Assembly (NCBI GenBank): GCA_030737835.1
Contig: CM060852.1
Span: forward strand, 10,212,507-10,276,506
From: Acorus gramineus
Lineage: Eukaryota; Streptophyta; Magnoliopsida; Acorales; Acoraceae
Reading direction: 5' to 3'
Length of the DNA stretch: 64,000 nucleotides
The notes beneath the pieces are model-generated. The model had not been told where the DNA came from. It searched no databases and saw only the letters and a program-made list of their open reading frames with translations. A program made the translations under genes and the position numbers. Below, piece by piece: positions 11,160-21,239 of this stretch. Positions within the stretch are counted from its first letter, which is position 1; each line of letters starts with the position of its first letter.

Positions 11160-13460
11160 AATTATTTTGAACCCACCCCTTCTGCCATATAATTGAGGTC
11201 GATAATTCATAATTGCCCCTCCAAAGGATTCCTGGGTTAATGAATAAAAAAATATCATTTAGATTACAAAAGGACCTCTGCGTCAACTAATCACTTATTA
11301 GAATAGAAAAAATATGCTTCTAGCACAAATAGCCCTTACATAACCTAAATAGGTTTATGTAATCTATATGACATTTTGTGAATGACCCACACAGGGTCTC
11401 TGTAATGTATACAGTTTCCAGTGTCACCCTTCAAAAAATTCTATTGAGAACCAATAACCTAAGATCCATACATATAGTGGACTAGTTGGATCATAACAAA
11501 TCTAGTGCTTCACACTGTTTATTTGGCATATTGTATTTTCTTTGACTATTGAGAAATTGTTAAGTAATCAGTGTGATAAACATCTAGTGAAGTTTTATTG
11601 GTTCAACTTAACAAACCCTTTTTAAGAATTCCAGTTATGGCATGCGCTGATGGGATGACAGGTTGGTAGGTACTATGTATTGCAATTTGGAATATGTGTT
11701 GATGTTATTAGCAATAACAAAAGAATTTTATATCACAATCATCTTATCCACACATTAAATTAGATTTGGTTTAAGATGAGGGCTTGCCATGAGTGGTGTG
11801 CTATAGATTAAATAAAGGTTAGTGTCCTCCCAACAAGTCATATAAATAAAATTGAAGAATACTTAATGATTTTCTTTTAAAGGATGTATCATATAACAAG
11901 ATGATCACTTGGATGAGGATTAGAGAATCTCATTCTCATGGTCCACTATCCCAACAAAAAAGAAAGAAAAAAAAGAGAGAGAAAAAAAAAGAGAAACAAA
12001 AGTAGGGGAAGAGATCATCCATTGTTATTGCTGTTATTGCCTGTCATTATGTGTCCTGTGCATCTCTCATGTGTTTGTTGGGTCAGCTTCTTCCATGTGA
12101 GACATCCAATCTTAGGTAGATTCCATTGGTGATTGGACTATGGGAGAGGAGAGAGAGTTACAATAATGTTTTATATATTTTAAATAATGAAACATATGTA
12201 TATGTATTAATTTATGCCGAAAATGAAAAAATACACGGTTTATTGAAAAAAATTATTTACATCATTGGATAAAATATAACTGAATGCATAACAACATATA
12301 ATAATGTGTAACAAATTTACAGATCTATGAAGAGAAGAGGATGGTATTATTGAAATCGTTACATGCAATCTTTGTTTTAAGTTTATCATACGATACCATT
12401 TAATGAGATTTATGCTCCATTAGATAAAACTTATAAATATTTGTTTTTTTGCATCAAGTAAATATTTTATATTTTTAGGAAACATTACACTTTCAAAAAA
12501 ATTAAAACAAATTATCCATTATTAAATCAGAGGTCCCTCCTACCATAAAAAAAATCTGCAACTTGCAAAAAAAAATAAAGTCTTCCTTTTTTTTTTTTTT
12601 TGTAAAACAAAGTCTTACCTGAAGAAGTCAAAAGTTGGGGCACCTCTCATAAGGATGATAATTTCCTTTTTCAAATTTAAAATCAAATTGGAAGGTATGA
12701 TGAATTCCATGGTTTCCATCTCTTTAAAGCCTCACAATATAAGTTTGTCTTTTTGGAAAGTGCCTCACAATCTGAAGTAGATTTTAGGATAGACCTAGTT
12801 AAGCACCAATATCAATGGTGCATGTGTTGGAAATGTGAGATTATCTTATGTCAACATGGAGACACTGGGGAAGTTTCTTAAATCCAAACATACCTTTAGT
12901 CAAGTGCTTCAGGTTTTCATTTGGATCCACATTTTTAAGACATGTTATGTTTTAAATTGATTAGAATAAACAATTTTAGAAAATTTAACCTTAACCTGTT
13001 TTTTTCATAAAAGTTGTTTTATTGACTTATAAAATATAAAAATCAAAACATGACATGAAACTAATTATTTAAAAACTGATTACAAAAGAAAAATCCAGCC
13101 CCTGTTCGTTTCAAAGGCAGTCACATGATGACATGAATGGTTAGTAGAATAGGCAAGAAATTTAGTTATATTTGCACAGAGAAAAACCTAGGTAGAAAAA
13201 AAAATCATGTGACAGTGGAACAGAAATTTTAGTTCACGAGTACTTTGAAGATTGAGAACCTACTTCAGATAGTAGAGATATGGACTTTTGACTTTCAGGG
13301 ATATTTTTAACTTCTTGTTTTGTTAGATTTACTGATAATTTTGAACTCACAATTTTGAGAGTTATCTGGGGAAGGACTTTTTCCTTCTTCCGTTGGTCCT
13401 TTTCCTTGTAAAAAACCCCATAATAGATAATCATGAAGACTAATATTCTATATCAAAACC
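11160..13460. other. intergenic DNA, no gene seen
   Basis: AT-rich, with purine-rich and poly-T runs (for example 11957-12000 and 12588-12601). The short ORFs are composition artefacts. I saw no repeats with definable ends. Confidence 0.45.
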
Positions 13461-13469
13461 ATATATTCC

Positions 13470-14225
13470 AAATCATGTTTGTCACCTACTAAATTTTTGT
13501 TTAGATGTCAAATTTTTAACTATCTTTTTTTTTTTTTTTTTTAAGACACTCGTGCCCTTAATCTTTTTATTAATAATATGTATATTTATTTTTGTATTAT
13601 TACACAAAAAAATCACCGAACCTACTTTCATCTTCTCAATTTTTATTAGTATTACAAATAATACATTATAGAAAACATTTATAATTCAATTTGTCACTCA
13701 ATTTATTAAAATTGTAGAATATAATATTTAAAAAATATTATTTATGTTAAATTGATTTTCTTTTAAATATGTATAAAATCAATTTTACATGTAAAAATCA
13801 ATTAATTTTATCAAACAAAAATCATTTTTTTCATTTCTACAAATTAGAGGTATTTTAAACAATTATACAACAAAAAACTGTTTTATAACTTTCACCGCTA
13901 CTTATTCCCTGCTTTTAAACAGTTACAACAAACATGTCTACTAATTATTAAAAAAAAGTTATAATGTATAATCTGTAAATTTAAACCACGGGTGCGTTTT
14001 GGTTGCGCGATTGCGCTACGATTGCAGGAAGTTGCGCTTACAATCGTGCAACCAAACAGTTTTACTATGATAGCTTCCTGCACATAGATTTCAGACAAAT
14101 AGTGCCCAAAAACTGCGATTTCAAAAAACTGAGAAAGTGAGCTTTCTACAGAATCAATTTTAAAATCGCAGATTCATGTAGAATCAGTTTTATAATCACG
14201 CAACCAAACACACCCGTACAACAAA
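13470..14225 (-). mobile_element. non-autonomous DNA transposon, family A, copy 2, interrupted by a nested MITE
   Basis: The reverse complement of about 13470-13985 matches copy 1 at 6027-6693 through most of its length. Matches include the AACAAACATGTCTACT end and AACATAAATAATATTT-like interior. Near its outer end the match stops at about 13989 and picks up again after 14215 (TACAACAAA), exactly where a smaller MITE lies. The outer element was therefore present first and the small MITE jumped into it. Confidence 0.6.
13990..14215 (+). mobile_element. small MITE, family B, copy 1 (nested)
   Basis: A 226-bp element with inverted ends: GGGTGCGTTTTGGTTGCGCG on the left, and on the right a reverse complement GGGTGTGTTTGGTTGCGTG. 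The interior has further partial symmetry (TTGCAGGAAGTTGCG and related AATCGCAG text) and no ORF. A second, diverged copy is at about 53216-53424. A possible 3-bp target duplication (CAC/TAC) is too short and imperfect to settle the superfamily. Confidence 0.7.
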
Positions 14226-14229
14226 AATA

Positions 14230-15230
14230 ACATTTGTTTTCTCTAAATTTAAATATTAATATCTGCATGTAAAAATTTAAGAGTAAATAAATAAATATGA
14301 AAGTGTCTAATGTGAACTAGACCATGAGAGGATGTGGTCAGCTCACAAACAAGGTTCACTGTGTGGGATTCTTCTGCTTTGTTGACCTTTTTTTTTCCCC
14401 CTCTTTTGATAGTACCTCTCTTTTCGTGTGAAACTGTAAATGCAGTTCCAAGAAATGCTTTACAAAGAAAGGCAAACAGTGAAGTGCACTCAAAAGCACT
14501 TATCCACACTTACCACCAACTACTCCTCCCCAACATCATCTGACTTTATCTTTTCCACTCTATTTTTCTTGTCAATCGTGCTTTCAAGAATCTTTGCTCA
14601 AAAAACATCATTTCACTTGCACGGATGGATGGAGAAGGGTGTGTGGGCAAACAGAACCTCTCAATTTTTTTTTTAGGGTATTTATTTTGAGTGCGGATAC
14701 ACTTAATACTTTTTACAACTTATTTTGTAACTCCATACACTATGATAAGCGTAGTATCATAGCGCATAACATTCTATCATGGTATATAGAATTAAAAAAA
14801 AATTCATTTGTTTACAACGGAATAAAAAAATGCATTGTAGTGTAGACTGCAAATGGGGGCTTTGCACGTATTATTTTCCTTTCTTTTTTTTCCCCCTCTT
14901 TGCAAAATGGTCCACAAAATAGTATTATTGATCACATTCAGCCCATCCGCATTTTTTTGGGCAGATTTTACGTTGAAAAATCTGAAAAATCACAAACGCA
15001 GATTTCCACTTTCCCCTAACTTATTATATATCAGATTAAAAAAAAAATAAAAATAAAAGACAAACATTCAATTCATCGAAATGTTTACTTCATGTTTTTG
15101 ATAAAAAATAATTACAAGCATTCAAACAAAATTCAAGACATGTTGGGACCACACTACAAAAATGACCCTGCAAAAGAAATTATAGGAATGAAACATTTTC
15201 CAATATAAAATCATTTAATTCTCCTCTATC
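14230..15230. other. intergenic DNA, no gene seen
   Basis: AT-rich sequence with overlapping short ORFs on both strands (for example 14334-14676). Their translations show no domain or signal pattern that I trust. Confidence 0.45.
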
Positions 15231-15239
15231 CATGAGGGA

Positions 15240-15695
15240 TAAAGAATTAAAAAGCCTATCAACCTAATGCCTATGCCAGATTCTTAGAACAATTGAATCA
15301 AGAGAGGTGCATCAATCCACAGAAGAGGGTAAGAAAGGAACTTTGTTGTTAGGTGGTATTACAAAATTGTCAATTCCAGCTCTATAGACCTATGATATCA
15401 AACCATCTGGTCTAATTCTCCTCTAGCACTGTATTTATGCCTGAATGACCTACCCCACGAACAGGGAGGTTAAAGAAAAGTAAAAAGCCTGTCAACCTAT
15501 GCCAGATTCTTAGGAGACTAATTGACAACCAAGAGAGGTGCATCCATCCACATAAGAGAATAAATAAAAAAAGGAACTTTGGTGTTAGGTGGTATTACCA
15601 AAATTGTCAAATTCCAGCTATCTAAATCTATGAAGAGATTGTGGAAACATGAGTATCTGATGCCTCCCTCTATTAAATATCAAACCATCTGTTTG
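15240..15695 (+). repeat. local tandem duplication, period about 234 bp
   Basis: The first unit is about 15240-15412 and the second about 15474-15693. Both contain AGCCT(A/G)TCAACCTA, CTATGCCAGATTCTTAG, AAGAGAGGTGCATC, GGAACTTTG(T/G)TGTTAGG, and then ATATCAAACCATCTG. The copies differ by small indels, so the duplication is old. No ORF is preserved across it. Confidence 0.7.
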
Positions 15696-16072
15696 AGTGT
15701 TCTCATAAATTCATGAGTGGCTTGTGGCTTTGACATAATGGGTCTCATGGAAATGGATTTCTTCCTCCACCACCTTTTTTAGTCCAAAAAAAAAAGTTAT
15801 ATTGTCTGGTGATGAGCTTGGTGCTTAGTCAAATTTATCCCCATCCCCTCTCACTCACTCCCAACCTTGGTTGGTGCACCTTGATATAGGGCCCACATCA
15901 CATGGGACTGTTCTGTTCTTTTCCAAATGTTTTATCTTCTATTTATTATTATTTTCCCCTTTCACAAGATCTTCAACAGAATCCATGGTTATATAAAAAC
16001 ATCTTTTTAAAAAAATCCTACAATTTGAAAGATTAGAAAGCCTCCAATAATTGAGAGTCTAAAAGCACACTT

Positions 16073-16303
16073 TTAGAGAACTGAAGCAGTGCACAGTTGG
16101 ATAGTCACCATTGGGCTTGTACCTGAGATCATTTTGAGGACCACTGAAGCAGTCTATATCCTTCGGCACTTCACAAGCATCCAAATAAATATCAAGAGAG
16201 TTGCAGATGTCCTTCTCCAGCCGATTAAGACGTCTGAATCGGAACGTTCCAGAGCCCATAGATTCAGTCCAAACCTTCCCCACACAGAAAGAGGCCTCAC
16301 CTA
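16073..16303 (-). CDS. terminal-exon-like segment of an unidentified protein
   Basis: After a minus-strand acceptor at about 16304-16305 (CCATAG), an open frame of about 77 codons reads EASFCVGKVWTESMGSGTFR, then FRRLNRLEKDICNSLDIYLD, ACEVPKDIDCFSGPQNDLRY, KPNGDYPTVHCFSSLKVCF and a stop. The residue mix is protein-like: it has Cys, Trp and charged residues without low complexity. I do not recognise the family. It would be the last coding exon of a spliced minus-strand gene whose other candidate pieces lie at 17.7-21.2 kb. Linkage is inferred only from strand and proximity. Confidence 0.45.
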
Positions 16304-17759
16304 TGGTGGGAAGATGGTTGTTGATGCTGGGAGAATAAATCTGATTGTATGGAGTTAACCAAAAGCAAGTAAAGATAAAGAGGCAAAGAATAGCATATTG
16401 GGGTTTTAATATGAAGAGCGAAAAATGACATCATGCAGAATGTGCTCTAATGATGGATACAAGCTTTGGACCACATCATGAAAATTTAAATGTCATCATA
16501 ATATTTTAATGAGTTTCTATCAAAGAATCAAAGTTAAAAGCAACTAACTATAGAGAACGAGACTGAATTCAGTATTGGTTTCATGTCAAGTAATTTGGCG
16601 TGTTGTCAATATCTTCAATGGGGCTAGAGATATCTAAGGATAAAATTTAATCTTCTACCATGAAGAGTAATTGAGAATAAAAATTCTATTAGGTTGGAAT
16701 TCCTAAAAGTGGACAAGATAATCTGCATATTTTGAGTAATATACAAAAGCAAGGATGAGTAGATACAATGGTAAAGACTGGATAACAAACCATTGGTAAA
16801 GTCTTTGTTGTTTTCTTTATTATGTCAATGCCAGATGAACATCCATGAAGGATAAACGTCCTCAATGGTGGTTGCTTGAACCATAGAAGCAAACACAGGA
16901 AGAGCACATTGAAAATGACATGCTGAGAAAAAAAAAATCATATCGCAGACTAAAACTTTGAATGTGTATACTATGTATAATGTTACATTATTCAAGATCA
17001 GCATGACTATTTCACATCAATACATCATGATTAGAAAATATGGTTGCTACTATACATACAGTTGCATAATATGTATTGCTGTTCAGATCTACTGAAGTAA
17101 TTATTTAAGGAGTCCTCCATTTCATTAAATTGATCCAAGTTCACTGAATTTATAAATGTATTCTCCTTCTAAAGTTTCTAAATTGAATATATCATGGCCA
17201 ACTTAAAAGATAGTAGAAGTATCGAACAATATCAACAGATCACTTTAAAGATGTGATGTTCTAAATTGCTTGGAATTGTTGGCACATAGCAGAGACCAGT
17301 ACCAAAGAATTATATTAAAAAAATCATACTACATTGAATAAAACTTAATTCAGGTAATACATCATCAAGTTTTGTGCCATGTTGTCATCAGTAATCTCAA
17401 CTCTCAACATGTCTACTGGATGAAACAGTCTAGTCTTGTCATATAATGATCACTGCAGACATTATGTCAGATGGAGACTCTGAATTGCCACATTAAACTA
17501 GCGCATGGTGAAGTTTGGATGTTGTTAATTTAATGCTTGAAGAGGGTTTTCTGAGGATCCTAAACAAAAACTAGGGGTCGTAATAGAAATTTCTACATGG
17601 GAAAGGTTTTCAATGGAGAAAAAACAAATGAAATGTCCCAGTCAAGATGCATGTTAACATCATCATTGAAAGGTGTTTAACATAGCAAAGAGCATTCCCA
17701 TTAATGTGGTTTTATGAACAAACAACTCTTCAAGCAAAGAAGTGCTGCTAAACAAGACA

Positions 17760-17955
17760 CTTGGAGTACCGCCTTGTCTCGATTTAAAAAGTGACTATAG
17801 ATTGTTCCTTGATATCTTTCAGGCAGTCTATTACGTGGAGCAACCTTAAGACATTCATTGTACAGATACATGTACAACTCTATACTCCTTACCCAAGGTT
17901 TTAGCATACCATGAATTTGCATTCACAAAAGAGATATATTGATAGACTGCTTGCT
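17760..17955 (-). CDS. internal-exon-like segment, unidentified
   Basis: Two competing minus-strand readings exist. One frame gives LKPWVRSIELYMYLYNECLK followed by VAPRNRLPERYQGTIYSHFL. The other gives YQYISFVNANSWYAKTLG, ending at a GTAAGG donor near 17897. Both look protein-like but cannot both be used, so the exon boundaries are unsettled. No family recognised. It may belong with the segments at 16.1 and 18.4 kb. Confidence 0.3.
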
Positions 17956-18364
17956 TGGACAAAAAAACATTCTTAATAAGAAACTGGATCCTCACATGAA
18001 TCTACCCTTTCCAATGTGAAGAAATTGATGATCCAACTCCTACTGTTCCATGTGACAATTACAAAATCTAGTTTTTTTTTCCCTTCAATTATAAATTCTC
18101 CAATAAAACTGCAGCCCCTATGATAACTTTTCAAAAGTCACTTAATACAATAAATAACCATTGCTGATAGAAGCTATGAATTATGAGAAATGGGGGGGGG
18201 GGGGGAAGAAGGCTCAAGATACAACATTTCTCTTAGATATGTAAATGAAGAACGAAAAAATAGAAGACAATACACAGAAATTTAGGTGTACACTCACTAT
18301 GAAAATTAGTAAATTACCCTTTTGGGGATTAAAATGAATACCGGCAGACACATCTCACTGTTAC

Positions 18365-18480
18365 ATCTTAATAAAATTGGATGACAACAGCTTTGGAACA
18401 TTGAAACCACTAAAAGAGTCAACCTCTAACAAATCTTTCAACTTCCGATCACATAGTATTCGCCTCTTATCAGCGGGATC
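18365..18480 (-). CDS. exon encoding the C-terminal half of a SWIB/MDM2-like domain
   Basis: The minus-strand frame after an AAG acceptor reads DPADKRRILCDRKLKDLLEV, then DSFSGFNVPKLLSSNFIKM, up to a GTAACA donor. This is the pattern of the second half of SWIB domains (DP..KR.I.CD.KLK.LF.V.SF.GF.V.KLL..HFIK), as in UAF30-like chromatin proteins. The entry point at DP matches where I recall SWIB exons starting. I could not find the exon for the first half of the domain. The nearest upstream candidate (about 19080-19115, minus) would need a frameshift. The gene is therefore either incompletely read or a pseudogene. It may be a separate gene from the neighbouring segments. Confidence 0.5.
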
Positions 18481-19197
18481 CTTCAAATTGGAAAGTCATA
18501 ACAGCCAAAGGATGACATTTCGAAAAATGCTCAGTCTACCAACAAGTTCATTTCACCTAAATATGATATCTGATTGCAGAAAAAATGAAGATAAACAAGC
18601 CAGAAATCATGAAAGCAGCCACAAGCGAAGATCATGTTATTGCACATGCAAAAAATGAAATCTTTATTCGGGAGATGCATCAGGAGTATTTATCAATGAA
18701 CTCAAAGGTCAACAAAAATCCTTGCTGCACTGATGAGCAGGAGGGGCACCTTAAGTAACAATAAAGCTGTTAAGCAACGCGATGCTCTTTTTCTTATGCT
18801 CATCATTCCTTAATATACCAGTTTAATATAAATTGGTCACAACACCTTATCTTATAAAAAAGGTTATTGAGTAAACCAGATTAGTGGTTACCATCCAAGT
18901 TCAGTGACGAAATAATGTAATCTCCATATTTACAAACGTAACCCCGTCTTCTGAGACCAATGACAAAATATGCTTTAATTAGTCTCCATTAATTTGGAAC
19001 ATGTTGATAGAATTGACATCAAAATATTATGCAGTTTTTATTACAAGTTTATTCCTTTGTTCTTCAGTTCTTCTAAGTTGTTTTCAAGAATATATCCGAG
19101 ATTCTCTTAACCAGAAAGCAAAGGAGTGGATGTAATTTAAGATGCAAAAGGTTAATTATCTTCATGCACAATATGATTAAAGGGAACAACATCCCAT

Positions 19198-19257
19198 TCA
19201 TAACACACACCTCTACTCACGCCAACTTGGGAACACAATCTTGAAGCTGTGGGGAAA
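19198..19257 (-). CDS. short exon-like segment, unidentified
   Basis: Between an acceptor AAGAACAG and a consensus donor GTGAGT, the minus strand encodes VLQNYAAFPHSFKIVFPSW. Good splice signals on both sides make it a plausible small exon. It is too short to assign to a family. Confidence 0.25.
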
Positions 19258-19315
19258 GGCTGCATAATTTTGTAAAACCTGTTCTTTTACTGTTCTGTTG
19301 TTCACATATATATTT

Positions 19316-19444
19316 GTTTTGGTGGGTAATTTTTTTTTATTTTTTCTTAATCAAATCTTCCCCTATCAGCAGGCGGCGAGACTCGAACTCAAGTCCCCTC
19401 ACTGAAGAGGGGGTACCTCTCTCATCCTACCAAAATGAGGTTAG
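19316..19444 (-). mobile_element. SINE-like (tRNA-derived) insertion
   Basis: On the minus strand, about 130 bp carry a pol III B-box-like GAGTTCGAGTCTCGCC, preceded by a GC-richer body (GGTAGGATGAGAGAGG, CCCCCTCTTCAGTGAGGGG). They end in an A-rich tail (AAAAAATAAAAAAAAATT). Imperfect direct repeats flank it: GTTGTTCACATATATATTT at 19297-19315 and GTTGTTCATATATTTT at 19445-19460. These look like a target-site duplication that has since gained a small indel. The A-box is not clear. Confidence 0.55.
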
Positions 19445-19978
19445 GTTGTTCATATATTTTTGCTCTGCTTACATTACCACATAGAAGAACATTTAAGTAA
19501 TTAAAACTTATACTACTTTAAGGAAATTTAACATACAAATAAATGATACTCTGGTTTCCGTTGATGAGGTCTCAAACCGGGGAGAACATGTATCAACATC
19601 TTAATTAAATTCAATAATTCCTAGATTGATGATTGCAGCATTAGGCTTCCTCCTAAGGAGACCACTTAAAATTTGAAGAGGATACTGAATGGCAAGGATT
19701 TTAAAAAGTCTACAATTTGGCTAATTTAATGTTTGGAATATAAGGAGCATCTGTTGTGTTATCCATCAAATATTTGGGCATCTATTGTATGCTTTATGGA
19801 CTGCACAAAATACATTTTGAAGGCAGGTATGGGGCTCATCAAAAGTGAAGGAAGTTCTTGGTGCAGTGAGAGATTTCTTTGAATGGCCATATAAAGTGGG
19901 ACACTTCTTATTCTCCACTTCCTCTTCTTTCTTTTCTTTTCTTTTCTTTTTTTTTGTTTCATTTTGCTTCGTTTTTAC

Positions 19979-20147
19979 ATGCAGTCTATAAGATTTGAAA
20001 TAAGATCGGTGAACACCACCTTTCCCATCAAAAAGAGAATACGAAGTGCAAGATTGGTTGGATTACTCTGCACAACTGATACCAAATAAAACTTTCCTGG
20101 TGGTTCAAGGTCTAATCTAAGAATATGACTGCCTTCTAAAACATCAA
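19979..20147 (-). CDS. internal-exon-like segment, unidentified
   Basis: After an ATAAG acceptor the minus strand reads VDVLEGSHILRLDLEPPGKF, YLVSVVQSNPTNLALRILFL and MGK. A GT donor follows at once (exon end 20020), or the frame continues to a second GT donor with the exon ending at 19979. The stretch is open, hydrophobic/charged balanced and clearly protein-like, but I do not recognise the family. Likely an upstream exon of the minus-strand gene(s) in 16-21 kb. Confidence 0.4.
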
Positions 20148-21112
20148 CCTTATGTCATGTCAAAGTTGTTAACCTATGTAATCCCATAAGCGTTCAACGA
20201 ATTCGGATTACACTAAAAAAATACCACAAACTGATCCGGAGTTTTGAATGCATAAATTCCAAATTCTAATGTGTAGAGTTACAATTATTTTGATAAGTAA
20301 AATTTCTTCAACCCCGAAAAGAAGCACACAGAGTAACAGTCACATTGTTATAAAATAACAAAAAAAAATCAAATTTTCAATTGAAAGTTATGATATAAAG
20401 GACATTGGACAAAATTCAGGGTTTAATTCATGATTTTCAATTTCTATTAAGGATTTGCCGTCCCCATATGTTTTGATTTTTTTCAAAGGTATATATTTGT
20501 CTACTATAATATACTGTCACAAAAATGAAAGTACATGCTGGAATGAATTGAATGCATAATTTTTTATATTTATTATACTAAATTGGAAAAATTATAAACT
20601 AAAGTTAAGACTGGAATGATTGAGTGAATCAATGCCCTACCACAAAAAAACACACACAAAAACAAAGATGGGTTTCTTATTTTTAGTCCCTGTAAATTAT
20701 ATGATTTAGTGATCGATTCCTCACTTCTTCATATTTCGGTGTAAGTCCCTAGATTTAAAGGGCATGTTTCTTATTACTCCTAGGAGGGACCTATCACTAA
20801 ATTATTTATTTCTTTTAGTCCCTAACAAAGAACATATCCTTTAAATTTGATGACTTAAAAAATAAGGAATCTAACACTAAATCATATAGTTTATGAGGAC
20901 TTAAAAATAAAAAATCCAAAAAAGATTGAATTGAATAATTTAAATTTTTGAATTAAAAAAAAAAAAAAAGAAACAAACTCTACCAAATATAAACCCACAT
21001 TATACCTATCACTGAAACACAATACAAACAGAAAATCCAAACAACGACAAAAATAGTCTAATAAACCAAATCAAATCCAGAAACACAGAGATACACAGAT
21101 AGAGATTCAACT

Positions 21113-21227
21113 CACACGGCGCCACCCCTCCTCCAGCCTCCGACGCACGATCACCATCGTCGTCGGGTGGAGGTCCGACGTCCTCGGGAACCCTCGCAGG
21201 ACTCTCAACCGAATCAAAATCCGACAC
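21113..21227 (-). CDS. first-exon-like acidic/proline segment without an ATG
   Basis: A GC-rich minus-strand frame reads SDFDSVESPARVPEDVGPPP, then DDDGDRASEAGGGVAP, ending at a strong GTGAGT donor. This looks like a typical disordered plant N-terminus. The codon where Met is expected, directly before SDFDS, is GTG, and the frame hits a stop two codons upstream. So translation starts elsewhere, a short upstream exon exists, or the start has mutated. A separate ATG in another frame (at about 21151) also runs to the donor. Confidence 0.35.
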
Positions 21228-21239
21228 CGTTTAGTGGAA

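Noticed and set aside
19080..19120. Possible first half of the SWIB domain (LGYILENNLEE-like reading)
   Set aside because: It would need a frameshift to join preceding VKRI-like residues and has no clean splice sites. Chance similarity cannot be excluded.
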